From Mesaphorura yosii (taxonomy: Eukaryota > Arthropoda > Collembola > Poduromorpha > Tullbergiidae), in NCBI GenBank assembly GCA_009869945.1, contig WIXG01000304.1, forward strand, positions 31,896-95,895: 64,000 nt of DNA, given 5' to 3'. This document shows positions 36,616 to 48,600 of the stretch, piece after piece (position 1 is the stretch's first letter; each line of letters starts with the position of its first letter). Under the pieces are notes generated by a model. It saw only the letters and a list, made by a program, of their open reading frames with translations. It was not told the origin of the DNA and did no database searches. The translations under genes were made by a program, and so were the position numbers.

Positions 36616-39600
36616 CTGCAACACAAACACAAACGATGTGTCAGGCGAACTTTCAGCACTGTTTGGTGTTCTGGGATTTGGCTTTGGGATGAATTAAGCG
36701 ATAAATCGAAATCCGAAACGTTTGATTGCCTGTAAGGCCAAAACTTTAACTCGGCTTTGCTCATTTTAGTCGTCAGGCTTACCTGAATTGTCTTTGTCGA
36801 TAATTCTGAATATGGCTTCCAGGCTCCTTTTGTTCCGATAAAGTACCTCGGCCACGGTGACGTCCTCCTTTTGAGTCAAACCAAAATCACAATCAAGGTG
36901 GGACAATAAGCTAGGCATGTACACGCCATTCCGGCCATTTGTGACAGGAATGATGTGGGTCCTGTATTGTAGTGGTGAGATGTTGTCATACTTTATAAAG
37001 TGCACAAATTCATGCAGAAGCAGTGAGACAAAATTCTTCTTCCGATTCAGATCCATTTATGCTCTCGTAAATGCGGGGAAATATTATTATACCTTCGTAA
37101 GTAAGAACTTTCCCGACAACTTTACATTTTCCATGAAAATTTGCACCTTCACTTCGCAGCGCAAAGGAAGAGAGGACGCTTTGATGGCGAATTAAAATTA
37201 AAATTCCGACTTGTTCGCTTTGTACTTTGTACTTCGAAAAGAACTTCAAAATCTATTTCACTTTTGGCAGCTATTTTGTAATTTACTTTGTTAAAGTTTA
37301 AAGATTTGCACTCAGCACGTGGTACTGCCAGCCAAGTCAGCAGGGAAGGATTTATGAAGAACGTGTCAGATATTTACAAACGTCAAAGGAAATTTCCAAG
37401 ATTCACAGAAAAGCTTTCCACTGCCGAAACCTCACCTCTCAAAGAGGAGCCAGCGTTGAAGTAGAGTCGGACATAAATCAAAATATAATTGCCAATTGAT
37501 TTACGCTCGACGAAAGAAAGCGCGCCGGGATGGAGGACACGTAATGCAATTTTCAGCCATGCTCTGCTTTCAATGCTTTGTTGTGGGTGAATAGAGAAAT
37601 TTAAAGAAAGGAATCGAATTACAGTCAATCTAGTAGTCTTATGATTCCTTTTCATTGAGGATCGACAGTCCGACACAATAAAATTCCAGTTAATAGACTC
37701 CGTGACCAGTGCTGAATTTCAATCAACATTTCAGGTACTCACGAGTTATTTCGCAAAGCACACAAAAGTGTGAATTGAGAACAAACTGAGATATTATTCG
37801 GTTTATTCGATTACCGGTAGCAATGAAAGCGTGATGGAAATACGAGTGAGAGCAATGAAACACGTCGGCGGCAGCAATCATTGAATTTAATAGTCGAAGT
37901 ATAAATTGAAATTGAAAACACACCTCCGTCGTGTTGGAAATCTCTTCTTTAAAGGTGGATTCATATTTCACCATGCCCTCCGAGTCCAAGTCGGCCAGAC
38001 GAGTTCGTAGGAGCCTCCATGGAAGTTTCAGGTCCGTGGCTTTCTCCAGAGCTTCGCACCAGTCGCACACCGAAATCAATCCTGCCAGTAAAACAGAGCA
38101 TTAAACATTTACGTCTTCTTTTATTGCAAATTAGCTATTAAAATGTAGTAGACGTAATAAATTGAAATGATGAAACCGAAACTGCTGGATCTTCTGCATA
38201 CACCATACGCCAACTTCGCCTTACGCCAGCAGGTACGAGAATTAAATTTTAGTGACCCATAAGCTTATAGCTAAGAAGTGTGCTACCAAACTGGGTTGAA
38301 GCTGGAGGGGCTTCGGGTTTTCTGACGCAAATGCATAACTTAATTAGAGTCGTTTGCCTATTTCGAGGTGTCATACAAAGCAATAAATTGAGAGTGATGA
38401 AAGAATCCATCATCTTTGTTCTGAATCCTGCTTCTAGATAACTGGCTGGCAGTGCAGCGGAAATTGTACATTATTCGTCACGTCGGAGGGCCAGGAAATT
38501 GAGTCAAATTGCCACCTTGCTTCAAGACGCCTGTGCGCCCGACTTTTCAAGTCAACTAGAGGAAATTGGCTTGGAATTATTCAGGGACGCGTCTGCCTGC
38601 CGCTAAAACGCGATAAGGGATTCGCCAGTTGCTGGAAGGCATTCCGTTTGAGAGTCCGCTGAGAATTATGAATACACGCCTTACACACTGCAGTCGAAGC
38701 TCGGAAAGAAGACATTGTATCACATGGTAAATAATGCTCCCACTTTCTCTCTGTGACCCCATAATCGAATTACACGAGTTCTCATGTTGCGCCTCTTTTT
38801 CATGCCCATGCGAATATTTCGCCTGCCTACAAGTCAAATAATATTTTCATATTAAGTTATAAAATTCGGAAAGCAATGTTGAATTGAATTTCTCGCAACG
38901 GGCAGGCGAAGCTCTGAAAGCATAAATAGGCTCGTGCTTCAGCGTGTGATGGAATGTGCGATTATTGAAATTGAAGTCTGTAGTCTGTACATAAATATCC
39001 ATCCGTAAAGGTTACACAACCTTTGCCTTTGACGGAGGAAGTTGAAATGCGCGGTGAAGTGCAGGTAAAGCCTCGGGGGAGTGCTAGAGCCAGGAAAATA
39101 GTGCGTGACGAAGTGTGCCATGATGTTATACATAAGTTTGATTGAGACGTCAATTTTATCTAACTCGTAATTTAAAGACCATAAGTGAGTCATCGTACTG
39201 CCAAATTGATATTTTAAGCTGAGAACACGAGTACGTAAATAATTTCATCTTGCTTGTGATACGATACACTGTCCTCGGATCAAAAATGTAGGTGGCCTGT
39301 GAATAAACTGGTATGATATTATTTTAAAGCACGAACCTTTAACATCTGGATCGAGCGCCGAGAAGAGTTGAACGAGTTGCTCCTGCCGCTCTCGAATGCG
39401 TGTGTGGAGTTCTCGCAGCGCAGATGCCTCGACGAGTCCCACGCGCTGCCTGATGGTCATACTTCTCAATTTCGGCGACGAAGCATTGAATTGAACGAAA
39501 TATGGTTCAAGCGGTACGCCTGGTCCTCCGAGTAATCTCACGTAGGCTCCTTTGTTTGAACCTTCCTCGTAGTAATTTGAAGCAGAAAATACTGTCAAAC

Positions 39601-42600
39601 ACTGTAAGAATAGAATACAAGAGTGAGCTCACAATTTGATTTTTAATTTGTGTGCGCATGCAAATTGGTGGGCTCGGCTGAGAAGTGAATTATTAAACCC
39701 AAAGCCGTCTTCTGAGAGTTTCAACTGACGAGCACTCGTGAAATGCTGTCTGGCAGCTTTTACTTTAGGAGTCAGGTCCAATTTAAAATAGAGTCGCAGC
39801 ACTCGAATGGAATTAACAACGAAATTCATGGCTTGAACGTTCTGTGCTCTGACGATCCAGTAAAGTGGTCATTAGTAATTGAACTCTGCTCTTCTTCTTG
39901 GGAAAGTAAATGTGACCATAGTTGAGTTTCAGTGAAAACGGTCAAGCACTTGAGAATTCCGCATGTTCTCAATCACAGAAACGCGAACACCGAATTCAAA
40001 AGCCGTTCTTACCTTGTTGTTGTGCATGAATTCATAGCCGTCTGACTTGCATTCATGCGACCGGATCAAAAGCTGAAGCCCGTGCTTCTCCAGCACTCGT
40101 TCGGTAACGTCGGCTCCAAAGTAAGAACCTCCTCCACGAAATGTGTTGGGTATACAACCGTTCCCGGTTTGTGGATCGCTCCAGAGCAGGTCCAGAACCT
40201 GTCACATGCACACAAAGAGTCGGTCACCGATTACAAATGTAAGTACCATTACGTGATTGATTGAGCAGGGGAAGGAGTAACTAGATTTCCGTCATGCATC
40301 TTTAGGCTGGTCGTGGAAACGAAAACAATAAATCATTTTCAATCGCCTATTCTTTGATTCATAGATTCACTGCTCAGAGAACTAGAGAAAGTGTCAACGA
40401 TGCATACAAACTTGGCCCATTCTAACATTTGGCGAACAAAGAATTCTTCTGAAAAATGCCTTTTATTTATTAACCCAGTAATGATAACAAATTGGTAGTG
40501 CTTGCTCAAACAAACTGCCCGCTACACATGGCGCATGCTGCTAATTGCAATAAATTTGGGTATAAATTTAAAAGTTTGCAAGATATGACAAAGGATGCGA
40601 ACTTCTCTTGGAATGTAATTCAATTATTTAGGAAATTAGATTCTGTAGGACAGGACGGGAGTGCAAAGCCGAGTGAAAAGGAGGCAATTTGTGCAACGCT
40701 TCGAGAAAGCACAGAAAGCAGCAGCAGGTCGGAAACTGGCCTAAGTGAATCAGGAGTCCAATCTTAACGAATTAGCTAAATTGACGAGAAAGATGCTCAC
40801 AAATTCATTTAGCAGCAGTAATTCAAAATTAAGTGCAGATGGACGAAATTTGCAGTACGCAGTGTCTGAACGAATTTTCTTTTGGCTAGTACATCATATT
40901 TTTTCATTACCACTAAAAATTCATTGGGACATGATGACTGGTGCTGTAGTGTGAAGAAGCTAATGAAAAAGAATGTTGTGACGACAGAATTTTTTCTTGA
41001 GCGAGATTGATGCGCTATTGTATTCGAGCTTTCCTAATAAGACGATGAATCAGGCAATTTTTCACTTCTTCACACGAATTTCAGACGCAATTCGGCATGA
41101 ATGCAAAGAAATATTACCAATGAATAAATAAACATGTGAGACGCAGGATGCTAAATGCTTCTGTAAACATCACAGGCTCGAAGACAGTCGTTCGCTCACC
41201 ATTTCGCATTGCGAATTACGACTAACTGTTGAAGCGTAGTTTCGTTAATGCTGAGAATGTGTCTCGTCGTCTTCAACGAACAAAAAGTCGCCTCCGCATT
41301 AAATTTCAGATCTTGACTAATGCAAATGGCAAAATGAATTGGAGTGACTGACAATCCACTTAATCATTTCCTGAAAGTCTCTCTCGTGCGCTCATAGTCG
41401 TACTCTGTACAGTTGTTCAACAAGAAATGGAACACTGAGTGGGTCAAGACGAGGCATTGGCAGACGTTTTGATTCATTGCTATTCGATTCACGTCCATTT
41501 GTAGTATGCAGTGTCACGAGTAAACAATGTTGGGCAAATCGAAACCAAATAAAAAGATTTGTGCTGGAGCCTTGCTGGACACCGAGTCGGTTTTTTCTTC
41601 AATCGTTGCATGAGATTGATTATTTGAGCTCCATTTACATGTACAACAGAGTGCAGCCAACCAAACAGTAGCAGTATGAGTCCTGCAGCAACTCGCTTGT
41701 GCATATTTTTCTTGAGAAAATAAAATCTGAGCAGAGGAAAGAAAGTAGCCAGCGGATATGTGCTAAATAACAATAAACGGCATAATAAAAACAAAGTAGT
41801 ACACTGCTCATGGCTGACAATGCCGTGCCTACGCAGGCCAGACTGTGCTTCCGCCGGTGTTACCTTACTTGCACATACTCATGCAATGCTTGCTATTTGC
41901 TATGCGTATTTGCTTTCACCGTGCACGTGAGACAAGAAATCTGAGAAATGGCATCCGGGCCACGTAGTTTAGTTTATTAATAGACGGCAGAACAGAAAGC
42001 TTCTCTGCAGTTCGCTAGTTCGCAGGAAAGAAAGAACGAAGAAAGAAGGCAGACGGCAACAGCAACGAAATAACGATCGCAAGAAAATTGAAAATCTGTT
42101 TTGTTTCCATTCAGCTAAAGAAATCACGCCGTTCCCAGACAGAGTTTCATTATTTATGACCGAGCAGGTCACAGAATGGGGCTTCAATTGAAAACAGCTT
42201 GACTTCTCCATTTGTTGCTAAGCAAATGACAGCCATCACATCAGATTTATTTAAGACAACAAATTATTTCCACCTGCATTTTGACTGGAGCTTGCCGCAA
42301 AATAAATATGAATCTCCCCACTAATGTTTCTGACTACCGCTTCATCACCACTTCACCGCTTTTAAATTAAACTCACCACATTTCAATTATGTTCTCCTTT
42401 ATTTGCAAACCGTCAATATTATATAAGAAGGTAGAATGAATTTATTTTGACAATAGATATAAACTTGCCATGAACATGCCAAAACGAAGGCAATTAACCA
42501 ACTATTTGGCAACTGTGCGGACTCAGAGTTTTGGTAAATTGACAATTATGAAAAGTCAAACATGAATAAGGGTGGATTACAAAATACGTAAAAGTTTATC

Positions 42601-45600
42601 TTCAAGAAATGTGATTTCACGTGGCCAACTTGAGAAAATTATCAGCATGTACCAACCAGCATTGAATGACATAATTGTGGATTCGCATCTTAACCAGATT
42701 CAGCGAAAAAATTGACGAAAGTTTGACACCTAGGTGAAAAAACTCAGCAGCGACTCTGGACAGTAACAATTACATCCGGAGATTGGGAACTTGCTACTTG
42801 CCCATGTCCTTCATTTCTTAAACACTTCACGTGGAAACACAAACTCGGCATTGCAATTACCGGGAGCTGGTTTCAAGTGATACCAGACGCAAAGTCCATA
42901 CCCATCGGTCAAAAGCGAAAACGGGGTCGACCAGCTAAGGTCAAGAAGACGCTCATCGTACAATAATTGTATTGCACTAATTGCACTTATGTTTGAAAGT
43001 TTATATCTATTGTCAAAATAAATTCATTCTACCTTCTTAAATAATATTGACGGTTTGCAAATAAAGGAGAACATAATTGAAATGTGGTGAGTTTATTTAA
43101 AAGCGGTGAAGTGGTGCTGAAGCCGTGGTCAAAAGTATTAGTGATCAGATTCATATAATTTTGCTGCAATTTATAGTCAAACAGCGGTCAGGTTAATTAT
43201 GATCCTTTATTTAACGCACCTGGCCGTGCGGAGACGATACAGGGGACTGGCGCGATGTTCCACGTCTGATTCAATTTTTTAATTTTTAATGAGTAAACTT
43301 GCCAATTCTCAACAAAATCTAGTCAGACCTAACTCGCAGATATTTGTTTTTAACACGAAGTGTCAATTGTGTGAGACGAGTTGAAACAGGAAGGAAAAGA
43401 TGCCATGTAAACCATGTCCCGGGGCTTTTCAGCTGCACTACATCTCTGTGTTAGCAGCCTCATGTCAAAATTAGACGCCTAGAAGTTCAAAAGTTGATCA
43501 GTTCCCGTTTGATCTGCTTGTAGACTTATTTCGACGACGTGTCTCGGGAGTTGAGTACTTTCACAAACTTTGTGGCAAAGCCAGCCACGAACTCTCAACT
43601 ACCACCATGCCATGCTTTGCTGGAGAGAAAAGAAGGCATTGTGCGAATGACGGAAGTGAGGGCATGTTCGTTTTGAATAAAAAAGCGATTTCTGGATCAC
43701 GTGCCATTAGTTACTACCGACTTACTTGTTTCCACTCGCTGCTGCTGTGCGAAGTTGAGTAAAGATCAGAGAGCGGAATGATTCTGCCATCATCATCCAT
43801 TGTTTCCACTACGGGAGGTCGCAAGATTGAAATGTACTGTGGAGAAACAATTTACAAGTTAACAAGGAAATTTTCTGGGATATACTGGCGAAGAAAAATG
43901 CTTGCATGCAGACGAAAGGCCGATTCAAAGAGCTTAGCAGTTCATTTGAGCAGGCAGGGGCTTTTAAAATTGATAATTTAAACTGAAAGCATGAAAATGA
44001 GTACGCATTAATTTTTACGGGATAATGAACCCGGTCGTCATACCGACACGGGGAAGGCACTGGCAGTATCACATTACTTTTCATTTTTACGTGGTTCAAG
44101 AAAGTGCTGCTGCTTCTTCGCAATTTTGCGAAATTGTTCTCGACCGCATTCATAAACATAAAACTGGCTCGACACGACACAACAAAAATCTAATTCAAGA
44201 GATTGAGCCGCCCGCCCTGCTGCATTACATCTTTAACATTGAAAGGGTATAAAGAAAGGGAACCTGAAATGAATTGTCGTAAAAGCGTAAAAGAGAAAGG
44301 GCAGACATCAAGGCAATTCTTTCGGATAGATCTACGAGCATTTGCTATTATCCCACAGCTCCCATTGTGTCTGTGCCCGCGTGATGATGTGGCCTCACTT
44401 AATTTATTACTGATACAAAGTACGAGTACGAGTAATGACTTCACGTATTCATGACTGAAATATTGCAGAAAGCCATTATTTTTGCAATAACTGCATGCAT
44501 GAACAAAACTGACAAACGAGACACGGCATTATTTGGATGTGGTACAGCACACAACACAACAGCAGAGCAGATAGCAATGAAACATGTTTCCATGTTGTAA
44601 ATGATGATATAAAAGAATCTCTTTACATAGCATATAAGGAAGAACTGTTTCAATAATATGAAGACATCAAGAGAAAAGACTTTGCCGTTATAAACGAATT
44701 TATAGCATGAATTCTACACTGGAGCAAAAGGAAAGGGAAAGTAACGGTTCAGATCATAAACAGAAAATACTAAAAACGACCGCAAATTTTGACGCAGCCC
44801 AGTCCAGTGAGCAGTCTCGAACAAAAATTCAAGCTTCTGAAGGTCGGAGATCGCAAGTTTATGCACAACATGGCCAAATTATTTCGATATATTGAGGCAA
44901 CTAGCGTGCTTAAGTCGTGGCACTTGCAAAAATGAATAATTGCCTCTGTCATGCAACCACTGCACTACTTTACATAATTAAAGCGAAATTTGCTACTCGT
45001 CCTGAGAGCACGAAGCACGAACGCATGAGTATTTTCAAGTGCTTAAGGCTAGAAGGCTCACCTTATGCCGATCAATGTCTGTGACAAATGTCAAATCCGT
45101 GGACTCTGATATTCCGCCATGCACGACAAGTACGCGTCCGTCAATGATTGTGCCGAGGGGCAGACTCCGAAATACTTGGTCAATCAGGTGCAGAATACGA
45201 CCACCAAAAACCTGTGAAGTACGAGTAAAAAGCGTCTAAATGATAGTTGCCTGACAAGCGTTTACTAAAATTGCCTTCGATATTAATTTTCCAAATTGGC
45301 CTGTGAATGAGCCTGCCTAGCACAAATATCACATTAGCTGGACACATGAATAAAGATTTTCTGCATTTAAGAGCCTTTGAAAATTGACACTAATTAATCA
45401 TGATGCAATTTAAAGTAAATAAACTTAAAATCTGCTAATGGATTCAGCGAGCCAAGAATAGATTATTATAGTGCGAAGTACTCACTTCTCATTCTGGCTC
45501 GAGGCAGATATTCCTTGGCCATCAAAAGTTGAATGCATGAAATGCACACTTTCTTGTGCGTGCTCACAGCTGGAGGGATTACGGCGATAACGGACAAAGC

Positions 45601-48600
45601 AATATCATCTACATTTGCGAATTGGGCTGCGATTAAACAAAGGATTTTCGATTTCGTGCTCTTAACTTGTCTACTCTTTTCGTCGTGGTCTCGCAACTCT
45701 CAATAATCAAAATCATTTAATTTTGTGCTTAAAAAGAAAGCAAGTAGGATGGAGAGGGCACTTCGTACAGGAGAAACCTCGATAGAGGAGACTCGGACTC
45801 TCGAAGACGGTGGTTGACCAGTCAGTTACTTTATTGAAGGTGAGTGAAGTTGCTTTGGAAAGGTCGTGGTTGAAATTATCATGAACGTTGAAAAGGCATT
45901 TCTGATTTCATCTATATGTTGCTATTGCAGGATTTCTTTGCTTCGCCTGACAGTGATTCTGGAGATGCCACGACCAGATCGAGCAGGCATGCAGCAATCA
46001 AGGGGAACGACGCTGCTGCTGCGGCGACCCATCGAGTCAACCACACCTGGAAAATTCATTCCAAAATTCTGCACCAACCTTGGAGTTGGAAATGAAATGC
46101 AAGTTGCTGCTTTGACTGTTGCGAAGGAAGCTGTGGAGTTGCTGGAAGAAGCCACACTAGCGTCGCGGCAGCGCTATTTATATGGTCGGGCGAATGAGTA
46201 ACAGAATTTAACGAAAGATGCCTACATAACTGTACCTTCTATTTTATTGGTTGCCGTGTTAAAACGTTTTCTAATTTTTACCCAAATCACTGGAGGGCAA
46301 GAAATTCGGAGGGCAGAAGAAATTGCTACTACTATCAACGACATACGTGTCGACGACAGCAGTTCGCCAAACAATCGGTTTAATTCAGCTCAAAATGGCG
46401 ATTTTATTTCCCTGATTGGTGCACGTGCAGTTTCATATGTTTGAAAACTTAATTTAACCTTTGTTATTCTTGGTTCGACCGTTTTGAAAGAAATGACTTA
46501 GTAGAGGACAGTTCCTCTGGAAGCCATTTTTCCATCAGCCTTGCTTCACAGCTCATTGGTTCAGCATAAAAATTGTCCTATTTCTAAATTTGTGAATAAT
46601 CTCATCGTATTTTTGCTCATAATTTCTTGGTCATCAGACTCAAAACATTCGGTTGTTATTGCTGTAGGTATTAGTGTTATTTGATACTCACATCAGACTG
46701 ACAGGAAATAAAAAACCTTCAATTATTCAGGCAACGTTAATCGATCTGACTACGTATCAGCTTGAAATCATAAAATGTCATTTTAATGCTGAGTGCTTCG
46801 TATGTTGTCGAGTAGTTTTGATTAAAGCAGATATCAACGATTCGGTCGAAGAATGGTCATCATTCAGAAACATATCATTAAAATTATTGACCTCAATAAA
46901 TCAATACCGTACTATTATCCACGATGGGACGTGTACTTGTAATCTCGAGTTTCAGCACATTGACTCCGCTGTAATTATTTTACCAACGCAAAAACACCGA
47001 GTTGAATATTTGAGCATTCACTCACCTTGTATTTTAGTCGCACTTCACGAATGAATCCATACCTTGAAAACAACAAATATTTACCCAAATTAAGTGCAGG
47101 AATGCCTTTACCTCCGTAACCTGGCAGTTTCGCATTTTCACGGGCAACGACAACGCGTACTTTGGGCCCAGCAGCAGTGCCAAGGCCAGTTCGAGGCGTA
47201 GCTACAAAGTCCACATTCGTTCAGCTTGTTTTCCGCTTCGGCGGCATGCATAAAGCCTTCATTAAGTTATTTCTGGCACTGACACCTTTGTCAGGTGGAA
47301 AAGCAAGCAAAGAAATCAAATGCTCTCTGCTTTGCCCTTTTTGAACATTCACTACCATTCGAATGGACGGCAAGCAGTTTGAGTTCGAGTTACACGAATT
47401 CTACGTATGCTAATCAACTGGTTCAAAATGTCGATAGCACATCTCACCGCATATTCATGATGTGATCTTCGTGATTTCCACGGTTCAAGTACACCGCATC
47501 CGGACAGACGAGAAAGCACGCCAGAAGCGTCAGCAGAATCTCAATGCTCCGTTTTCCGCGATCGACGTAATCTCCGTTGAAGACATACGGATTTTCAGCG
47601 GATGGAAGTCCATTCTGAACGAGGAACAAAGAGAAGTGTGTATGTTTTGGCAAAGTACGAGTCAAAAACAGTGATTCAATTTAATCGAAATTTGAAGGTT
47701 TGGTTGTCACGTTACAAGTCGTCATGCAACTCGCAAAATCTTGCCGAAACATCATAACTTATGATTCATAAGGATTAACCTGAAGACGTAATCAAGTGAA
47801 GCAAAAAAAAAGTAAAAGTAGAAGTAACGTATAAAGCGCTGGCGAATTCCTAAGAGCTTTTCTGTGTTGACTGAAAAATACCGCATTTTTCTGCATGAAC
47901 GAAATTTGTTTCAGTTTGATTATTAACGTTGCTTTGCACTTTGGGTTTATGGCCGGCGCTGCCTGAGTGAGTTTTCTGCACGGGAAGCGTGAGACTATCA
48001 AACCTCGCCATGCACGGTGACGGTTGAGAAAGTTCCAGCGAGAACGGGACGAAAGTGCGGAAGCGAAAGTCGTAAGTCGTATTGTTGGAAAATAGACATT
48101 TCTTAGCAGATAGTTTAATGGTTTACACTCTGGAGCAGCGCAGCAGCAAAGACATTAAACCTCCGAAGAGAAATGCGGTCTGTGGCAACAACTTGGCTCT
48201 CTTCTGCACACTTCAATGACGAATACACAACAAAGGCGAGTGAAAACTATTTGTTGGATGTTAAATCTGTTGAGCGTGCATTGTAACACATGAATTGACC
48301 TTTAACGACGCGTAGGAAAGCCAGAAGCCAGCTGAAATTTGCTGCTAATGGCGCGTGGGTGTTGGGAGAAAGGCCAAAGTTACGGCGGCGGGGCGATGAA
48401 TTCGATTTAAATCGCATCAAGCACTCGTGCTCACTGCAAAACAGCAAACACACTCTGCACTTTCGCTTTCCACCAAGTGAATTTTTATGTAGCAACATTT
48501 TGGGCCATTAAAACCGAGCATGGATAAACATAATGCCAAACGCAAAATGTAAAATGCAAATTGTTCTTTTTCGGTTTAGCAGTTCATACGCCACGGTCCC

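Larger units (their letters stand above)
42268..43195. mobile_element. Mutator-like (MULE) DNA transposon derivative with long terminal inverted repeats
   Basis: Two arms of about 200 bases are inverted copies of each other. Their inner ~110 bases, 42350-42466 and 42998-43113, are nearly identical, with a single-base indel and one mismatch. The outer parts, including CACTAAT and GCAAAAT blocks, are more diverged. The ~530-base interior carries a plus-strand remnant of a transposase C-terminus. Long inverted repeats plus a SWIM-type transposase end point to the Mutator superfamily. The element is too short to encode a full transposase, so it is non-autonomous. I could not find a clean 8-10 base target duplication; the exact outer ends are approximate. 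Confidence 0.75.
40199..43725 (-). other. PPEF intron 9 (3.5 kb), host of a DNA transposon
   Basis: This intron contains the Mutator-like element at 42268-43195. The remaining 2.6 kb show only short unremarkable ORFs. Confidence 0.75.

Noticed and set aside
45039..45239. Plus-strand ORF with a protein-like sequence
   Set aside because: It is the antisense shadow of PPEF exon 8.
46674..47054. 126-codon plus-strand ORF next to the TFIIB-like fragment
   Set aside because: It overlaps PPEF exon 7 in antisense and shows no TFIIB or transposon similarity that I can recognise.
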